From positions 208,547 through 272,546 of the forward strand of contig JBBHKE010001197.1 in the NCBI GenBank assembly GCA_037447655.1: DNA of 64,000 nucleotides, given 5' to 3'. The first letter of the stretch is position 1. Each line of letters starts with the position of its first letter. The notes under the pieces were generated by a model. It was not told where the DNA came from, made no database searches, and saw only the letters and a program-made list of their open reading frames with translations. Made by a program: the position numbers and the translations under genes. Shown here one piece after another: positions 57,801 through 64,000 of this stretch. This DNA comes from Zygnema cylindricum (lineage: Eukaryota > Streptophyta > Zygnematophyceae > Zygnematales > Zygnemataceae).

Positions 57801-58960
57801 ATGGTGGAGAAAGGGAAATCCTCGGCGAAACCTAGTGGAGGAGTTATTGGAGGAGTTATAAGGACATAGTATGATGAGCTTGACGAATGGGGGGATAAAA
57901 ATGTGAAGATGGACGAGGATATGTTTGAACGCTTTCAAGGAGATGATGGCGATGGAGGTGTAAGTGGAGACTCCCACAACTTAAAATAAATAAAGAAAAA
58001 GAAGGGAAGATCTAAACTCTATGAGGCGGAAGAGAAGGAGAGCAAATATTTTTATCTTAAAGTGTTTTATAAGACTATCATCTTCACGGGTTCCAACTAT
58101 GCAATTTGGAAGAGATACATTTGAGGAGCATTCACACCGAAAAAACTTTGGGACATCGTGATTGGGGAAGAGACGCGACCGCATCCTTCTATCGATCCAG
58201 CTAGAGCAAAGAAGTGGGACAAAAAGATATGGCAGCCTCCACAACACTAATACAAGGTTGTGCTAGTTCTATGCATGAACATGTTCTAACTCATGATAGG
58301 GCCTATGATTATAACACCGCCTTGCAAAATACGTTCAAAAAGGGGTTTGAGGCAAATACAAATTATCTTTTTGAAAAGAATATTGGGTTTAGAATGAAGG
58401 AGAATGTGTCCATTGATGATGGAGTAAAAAGGTTTAATGTTATCATAGAACAACTTAACTCACTCAATAACTTCCTTGCAAATAAAGAGAGGTTGTTTGT
58501 TTTCATGAGGAGTCTTCCAAGCAAGTTTGCGATAGCAAAGAATGTCACCAAGGGGCGAGAGAAACCAACAATGGCACACGCTATTAACCACTTGAAGAGT
58601 ACGGAAAAGGAGAAGGCAACATTGAAAGAGGAAAATAAGGGGTCATCTTATCGAAGTTATCTGAAAAAAGATGACGGAGGAGCTTACAGCTTTAACGGAC
58701 CTAGAGGGAGAGGAGGCGGACCTTGTAGACAAAAAGGCAACCCAGGGAGAGGATCATATCAACGTGATACCTCTCACATGACATGTTACAATTGTAATGA
58801 GATTGGGCATGGGTCATTTGAATGCCTAAACAAAAGCAAGCACTGAACCATCTGTCAGAAATGGGGACATACTAGTCGCGGTTGTTATAGGAATAAGGGA
58901 AACAAACGTGGAGGGGGACAATTTAGAGGCAAAGAATTTATAGGAGGTAGCTCATCAGGT
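57801..58960 (+). pseudogene. Copia-5 gag
   Basis: ATG 57801 opens MVEKGKSSAKPSGG with stops soon after; then IIFTGSNYAIWKRYI, GAFTPKKLWDIVIGEETR and, after a frameshift, AASTTLIQGCASSMHEHVLTH to VIIEQLNS and MRSLPSKFAIAK. A Gly/Arg-rich linker and the knuckle CYNCNEIGHGSFEC (intact) follow; the second knuckle has TGA in place of its first Cys, then CQKWGHTSRGC. Confidence 0.85.
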
Positions 58961-58999
58961 AGAAGGGGATTTTGTTGGGGATGGGTGGATGGAACAAGA

Positions 59000-60480
59000 A
59001 CAGGAATTATTTGTTTCACTTATTGAGGAATCACTGGAAAAGAAAGAGGATGTCTTAGTTCACACCCGAAGGAAAGAGAACAAGGGGAAATTTAACAACT
59101 AGATTATAAACTTAGGTGCTACGCATCATATGTGTTCAGATCTAGGACTATTCACAAAAACCAAGAAGCTCACACTATTTACTGACATCAGGAAGCTCAC
59201 AGTGCCGAAATCCATTATAGTGACTATTGGATCTATGATGGTTATTGACACACTGAGAACTGTACGCTTAGACCTATCGACACAAGATAAAGAAAAGACA
59301 ACTAGAGTTAGAGTTAATAGAGTACGTTTTAACAATGTGCTTTATAACATAAAAGGGTGCATTAATCTCTTAAGTGTCCCACAAATTCAAAATAAAGGTG
59401 GAAAGCCACATGCTTGGAAGGAGGTAGAATCATTTTGAGTAGTAAAATAAAACCGAGGTAGAATCATTTTGAGTAGTAAAATAGGACCATTTGCAGAGGG
59501 CGTTGTGACTAAAAACATGCAAAGTAACTTTATTTAGAAGAAACCAGAAAATAGGACGGCGGATGAAAAATGACATCTCCATTCGGCAAAGGTCAACAAG
59601 GAGGACCACACGTTGTGGCACCATCGTATGTGTCACACTTCAGAGAATAACATTAAGGAGATGATTTGTCATGGTGGGGTTCGCGAACTAGACGTGGTGA
59701 CAAGAGAGAAGGTCATTGGATGTTTTGGATGCACAAAAGCGAAACATAAAAGGAAGCCTCATCCGGTGAAAGATCCTCAATTTAAGGCGAATGACCCTCT
59801 AGATCTAGTCCATGTTGATCTTTGTGGGGACAAACATCCAAAAACCATTGAAAAAAAAATACAATATGGTGATAGTTGATGATTTTTGGAGGAAGATATG
59901 GGTGTATTTTTTAAATGCAAAGTCAGACGCATTACAGATATTTAAATAATTTGTGGTCATGGTTGAGAGGAAAAGTGGGAGGTAGGTAAAAGCACTACGA
60001 TCACACCGTGGAGTTGAATTTCTTTCCTTCGCTGAGTATTGTAAGGAGACGCAGATTAAGTAGCAATTCACGACTCTTTATTCCCCACAATTGAATAGAA
60101 TAGCAAAAAAGAAAAATCGGACATTGCAAGAGATGGGGTTGGCTATGCTCTATACGACACAACTCACGCATCTCTTTGGGGAGAGGTAATCAGGGCGACT
60201 TATCATATTACCAACCGAAGAATAAACTCGGCTTTAGGCAACAAAACACCGGAGGAACTTTGGACTGGATAATTACCTACGGTAAAACATTTAAGAATTT
60301 GGGGATGTGAGGCTATGGGGTATGTAGAGGAAAGTAACCGGGAGGCAAATTTTGCGGCACTGTCAAGGGAAGGATACTTTGTGGAGTATATTGAGAACTC
60401 AATGCAGTATCGGATTTATAACCGTATCACCTGAAGGGTCCAAGAGTCTAAAAATGTTGAATTTCATGAAAATTTGGAAT
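59000..60480 (+). pseudogene. Copia-5 protease and integrase
   Basis: The protease motif is NLGATHH instead of DTGASHH, so the catalytic Asp is gone. VPQIQNKGG, then after a short internal repeat (GGTAGAATCATTTTGAGTAG twice at about 59420 and 59458) the integrase zinc region LWHHRMCHTSE...CFGCTKAK, VHVDLCGD, and a decayed core (GVEFLSFAEYCKE, KKNRTLQEM). Confidence 0.85.
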
Positions 60481-60899
60481 AGATGGTGAAAGGAGCTAAT
60501 GAGTCCAAACAGGCTCAGGATTACGAGGAGGGAAGTCATTATGAGAAATTCACAAGAGAGGAGGAGGAAAAGGAAAAAATCTTAATGGAGGTAGGGACAA
60601 AGAAAAAAAAGCGATTTGTAGAGGAAAATTTGGAGAAAGTTCTGACATCTAAGCTCACCAGCAATGAATCACAAGGGAAAAGGTCATTAGAGAATCATAA
60701 ACTCAGGCAAACAAAATGACATCAGAAGAGACACCCTCAAAGAAGAGGGCGATGACAAGATTGAGAGCAGCGATTTGGATAAGGAATTTGCAGAAGACGT
60801 ACGGAGAATTAAGAGAGTAACAAAAGGAAAGGCACTGGAAGGATTCTCATCAAGACAATCATATAAAAATCAAACCAGTTATCAGAGGGCAATTTCCGA

Positions 60900-61991
60900 A
60901 ATTAGAGAAAGAAAGGCGGAATCCTTCCTCTTGTGAAAGGAAATTATAGAAAATTGTCCGACCAATCCTCAACCATATCAAGAGTCTATAGACTCGGATG
61001 GATGAGAAGAGAAGTGGAAACCGACGTTTATATAAAAGATTAATTATGTGAGAGCAAATGGGTGTTTTGAAAAAGTAAACTTACCAGTTAGTAAGAATGC
61101 GATCCATTCAAAGTGGGTTTTGAAAACAAAGACGAGAGCCATAAGAGAAATTCTTAAGTATAAGGCAATATTAGTATGTAAGGGCTTTTAGTAGAAAGAA
61201 GGTTTTGACTATTCAAAGAATTTTGTTCCTATTGTTAAGTTTGATTCTTTGCGAGCAATTATTACAATGGCTTCGAAAAAAATAATGCAAATCCAATAGA
61301 TGGATGTTGAGACAACTTTCTTAAATGGTGAATTAAAGGAGGAGGTGTACATGCAAATTCCCAAAGGAGTTCTTGGAAAAAATGGTAAAGTATGGAGGTT
61401 GTGGAAAGCTTTGTATGGTTTGAAGCAGGCGCAGAGAACATGGAACCATAAACTTTAGAAGGTTTTACTAGTTTTGGGATTTAAATTGCTTACTACAGAT
61501 TGTGGAGTGAATATTCGGGGAGAAGGTTGGGACATGATAATTTTAAGTGTATACGTAGATGACTATATTTCCATTTTTCACAACTTGGATTTATAGGGAG
61601 AATTTAAGGTTGATTTTTGGAAGTATTTAAGAATTACAGACTTAGGAGATGCACAATACATTGTGGGACTTTATGATTCAGAGGAGGAGGAACAGAGACA
61701 TTAAGTTAAGTCAAGAACAATATGCAAAAGAGATACTAGAATGATTTGGGTTCTTAGATTGTAAGCCACTTGGAACTCCCCTTGATCCTCGTGACAAGCC
61801 TTCTAACTTTGTTAAAAGTCTCGAGGTTGATGCTCCGTATAGGGGGGCGGTCGACATTTTGATGTATTTACGTGTCAGTACTAGGCCTGACATAAGTGCC
61901 GCAGTGAGTGTGGTTGGTGTGTATTGTGGGAATCCGAAAAAGATCCATTAGGAGGCAGTGAAGAGAAACTTTAGGTATTTGGCTGGAACAC
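60900..61991 (+). pseudogene. Copia-5 reverse transcriptase
   Basis: HSKWVLKTK, KAILVCKGF, FVPIVKFDSLRAI, MDVETTFLNGELKEEVYMQIPKG, ALYGLKQAQRTW, YVDDYISIF, LRITDLGDAQYIVGL, then RAVDILMYLRVSTRPDISAAVSV and KRNFRYLAGT, where the solo LTR interrupts. Many stops. Confidence 0.87.
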
Positions 61992-62925
61992 TTTTGAAAA
62001 ATGGTATTTTAATTTTTATCTTTTTGGTCTTATGTTACTCTATAGTTCTCATATTTGTCGTAATCACTGAGAACTAAAAGGCAACCATGGCAATATCACG
62101 CAGACATGCAGATAGGAAGGTAAGAAGACTGGTAGAAGATAAAGCCCAGACAAAGGATAGCCTGCCAGCAGCAAGATTTGATCCTGAGACCTATGGATAA
62201 TTGACGTACCGCGAAGCAGTGTGCTTAATCCAGCAGGTCTTGCTTAAATGTTACTTCAATTCCATGTGATAATTATTTAATTCATGAGGCGACGAAATAT
62301 GAAACAAAATGAAACGTGAAACGTACAGTACCGCACGAAATACTGTACCATACGAAACGACATTTCATTTTCAACGGACAGAATCAAATGTAGTTCGCGA
62401 TCAACAGCTAGCAGAGGAGCCAAAATTCGGGAGTGGAAATTTGGCGGTTTGCAAGCCAATGTTGGCGGACGACACGTGGCGCGATATGGTTGGACGTCGA
62501 ATATTATGGGGGGAGCAACTACGGCTCCGGAGCTGACACGCATCATCGGAGTGGCCATGCCGTACTATGGTCGTACAAGAAGTACAACGGTACCTCTACC
62601 TTCTTGTACCTTACAATCATTTGATTGGTTAAAGAGGGAGCTTAGGACTTAGGAAATATCAAGGTAGTCGCCTCTCTCCCATAGTGCTTCTATATTTATA
62701 GGCCATCTTTGGCCGGCCATAACTTAATGCTCGGGTGAGCAATTTCAATGATTCATATTGTTGCGGACTCAAGGGAGTCCAAGCTACAAAAGGGTGTTAG
62801 TCGGTTAGAGTTTTTGTGTGTCAGGGTGGCGCTTATTCATTGCCAAAGTCAAAAGTGCAAATATTATCCTAGAGGCTTCATATAAGCTGTACATTCTGTG
62901 GACCAGTAGAGGTCACAGAATTACA
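61992..62925 (+). mobile_element. Solo LTR of the Copia-2 group in Copia-5
   Basis: 934 bp, TTTTGAAAAA (TG mutated) to GAATTACA, with a perfect target duplication AACAC at 61987-61991 and 62926-62930; the host frame A-G-T-L-S-L-G-I-V rejoins across it. It carries the antisense B-box-like site near 62168, CACGTGG near 62476, GTAC cores, a TATA region and the degenerate gag leader GTAGAGGTCACAG. Confidence 0.93.
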
Positions 62926-63640
62926 AACACTTAGTCTTGGAATTGTTATTGAAAAAGATGAGAGCTTGAGTTATTATAGATATTTTGATGCCGTCTATGG
63001 AGGGGACCATGATACAAGAAGGTCTACATAAAATATGTGTTTTTACTTGCAGGAGGAGCCATCTCGTGGAATTCATGTTTGCAACCTACCGTGGCACTCC
63101 AATCTATGGAGGCAGAGTATATGGCCGCATGTCATACAGCGAAGGATGTTGTGTGGATTAATGAATTTATATCAAAGGTTGGAGTGAAAATGAATGCATG
63201 CAAATATCGAGTGATAACATGTTCTTTATTGCACTTAGTAAAAATCATATTTTGCATAAGCGCACAAAACACATTACAATTCAGTGGCATTTTCTTCAAG
63301 ATTTAGTTTTAGAAGACGAAGTTGAATTTGTGTTTGAACTTACAGAAGAACAAGCTGTGGACATGTTAACCAAAGTTGCATTGAAGGAAGTACATGATAT
63401 GGGAAAGAAGTTACACCGCCAATCGTTATTAGCGTGTAAGTTCTTTTGGCGTCTACGAATAATTAGCGTGGTTTACGCTAATTGGGAATTTGAAAATTTT
63501 CGAAGAAATCGTCTATTCTAATTAGGAATTAGGGTTTTTTTTAAATAGTGTGGATAATTATATTTGAGAATAAAAAAAAAAGAGCGGGACGGAATTAGGG
63601 TACACAACGCTAATAACGATTGGCGGTGTAGTGGGCATGG
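62926..63640 (+). pseudogene. Copia-5 RNase H
   Basis: GIVIEKDESLSYY, GGAISWNSCLQPTVALQSMEAEYMAACHTAKDVVWI, then (frameshifted) FIALSKNHILHKRTKHITIQWHFLQDLVLEDEVEF and EEQAVDMLTKVALKEVHDMGKKL. A MITE enters ten or so codons before the natural stop (V-G-M-E-stop at about 63629-63643). Confidence 0.88.
63414..63628. mobile_element. Stowaway-like MITE (215 bp, TA target)
   Basis: Perfect 22-bp inverted repeats (CACCGCCAATCGTTATTAGC...) end at 63414 and 63628, with TA on both sides (63412-63413, 63629-63630). A smaller inner palindrome (AATTAGCGT/ACGCTAATT) lies near 63465. No coding capacity. The TA duplication suggests the Tc1/mariner group, though the tip is not the classic Stowaway CTCCCTCC. 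Confidence 0.85.
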
Positions 63641-63689
63641 AGTAAGAGGGGGCTTTGATTGTCTTTGTAAGAGGGGGAATGTTAGGATT

Positions 63690-64000
63690 TGTTGTCCATA
63701 GCCATTTCTAGCCATGGATTCACCCTTGGAAGCACCATAAACTACCCCAAAAATAGCCTACTTTGGATACACACAGAATTCAACAGAATTAACAACATAA
63801 GCTGAAACTACATAAACATATATAATCTAGGCTCTAGAATAATCTCACAAAGTTTCAGATAAAAATAATAAACACAGTGATCACATCATCTCATCAAAGT
63901 TGCAAAAAAACAGTTTGCCAAAACTTTGATAAAGCAGACTAACTTCACAATAAAGTAAAACACAGACCAGGCACACAATAGGCCTGAAAATCTGTTACAA
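63690..64000 (+). mobile_element. LTR-X, second copy (runs off the window)
   Basis: TGTTGTCCATAGCCATTT... matches the start of 31835-33994 with small differences, including AAACAGTTTGCCA and a TTCACAAT block. It is inserted ten bases into the Copia-5 3' LTR, after GGATT. Whether it is a solo LTR or a full element cannot be seen. Confidence 0.82.

Larger units (their letters stand above)
57344..63689 (+). mobile_element. Copia-5: decayed copia with inserted solo LTR and MITE
   Basis: 5' LTR starts at 57344 (TGTTAAGATT). Gag, protease, integrase, RT and RNase H follow in order to about 63640, then AAGAGGGGGAA and the first ten bases of the 3' LTR (TGTTAGGATT), where LTR-X is inserted. Inserted DNA: solo LTR 61992-62925 and MITE 63414-63628. 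Many stops and frameshifts: an old copy, related to Copia-1 and Copia-6. Confidence 0.85.

Noticed and set aside
1-64000. CRISPR array, rRNA, bacterial operon or virus genome
   Set aside because: Repeats are LTRs, microsatellites or short tandem arrays; no spacer structure, no rRNA core motifs, and genes have spliceosomal introns.

Overview
The window reads as nuclear DNA of a land plant or close streptophyte. It has one intron-bearing receptor-like kinase of a plant-type family, spliced with GT-AG introns and ending the catalytic core with the [13 protein letters not shown] signature. Almost everything else is nested, decayed retrotransposon DNA, mainly Ty1/copia, and several copia elements have primer-binding sites matching plant initiator tRNA-Met. 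The species cannot be fixed from sequence alone; a seed-free plant is a guess.

Layout. 1-4.75 kb: 3' part of the kinase gene (six exons seen), with a GA-rich repeat and a duplicated pseudo-exon in its largest intron. 6.86-12.88 kb: a complete copia element (Copia-1, TSD CCTGC), one reading frame broken only by stop codons. 14.6-16.3 kb: a 5'-truncated non-LTR retroelement. 16.44-34.53 kb: a minus-strand copia (Copia-4). Its LTR was split by Copia-3 (17301-30711, TSD GCGTA). Copia-3 was in turn hit by a solo LTR (21135-22323, TSD AAAAT) and by a full Copia-2 (22700-29127). The Copia-4 RT was split by another LTR (31835-33994) that carries a hAT-like miniature element. 34.54-48.95 kb: a plus-strand copia remnant (Copia-2b) split by minus-strand Copia-6 (36365-48201, TSD AAACT). 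Copia-6 holds a 10-N assembly gap, another copia tail plus LTR, a Harbinger-like miniature element, a second non-LTR copy and a partial LTR. 52.1-55.95 kb: a minus-strand, internally deleted copia (Copia-7). 56.1-57.3 kb: a Ty3/gypsy gag-protease remnant. 57.3-63.7 kb: a decayed copia (Copia-5) holding a solo LTR (TSD AACAC) and a TA-flanked MITE. Its 3' LTR is interrupted after 10 bp by another LTR that runs off the window.

The most interesting signal is shared by the Copia-2/3/4/7 group. The primer-binding site is GGTTATGGGCCCACC, complementary to the anticodon region (not the 3' end) of initiator tRNA-Met, as in Drosophila copia. In these elements it lies inside the gag reading frame, which appears to start in the last codons of the LTR. 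The ATG that mirrors the tRNA CAU anticodon therefore encodes a gag methionine. The same LTRs carry an antisense tRNA-derived segment and a high density of GTAC cores.

No element here looks autonomous now: every pol frame has stops, frameshifts or active-site changes. The only gene that looks host-functional is the kinase.
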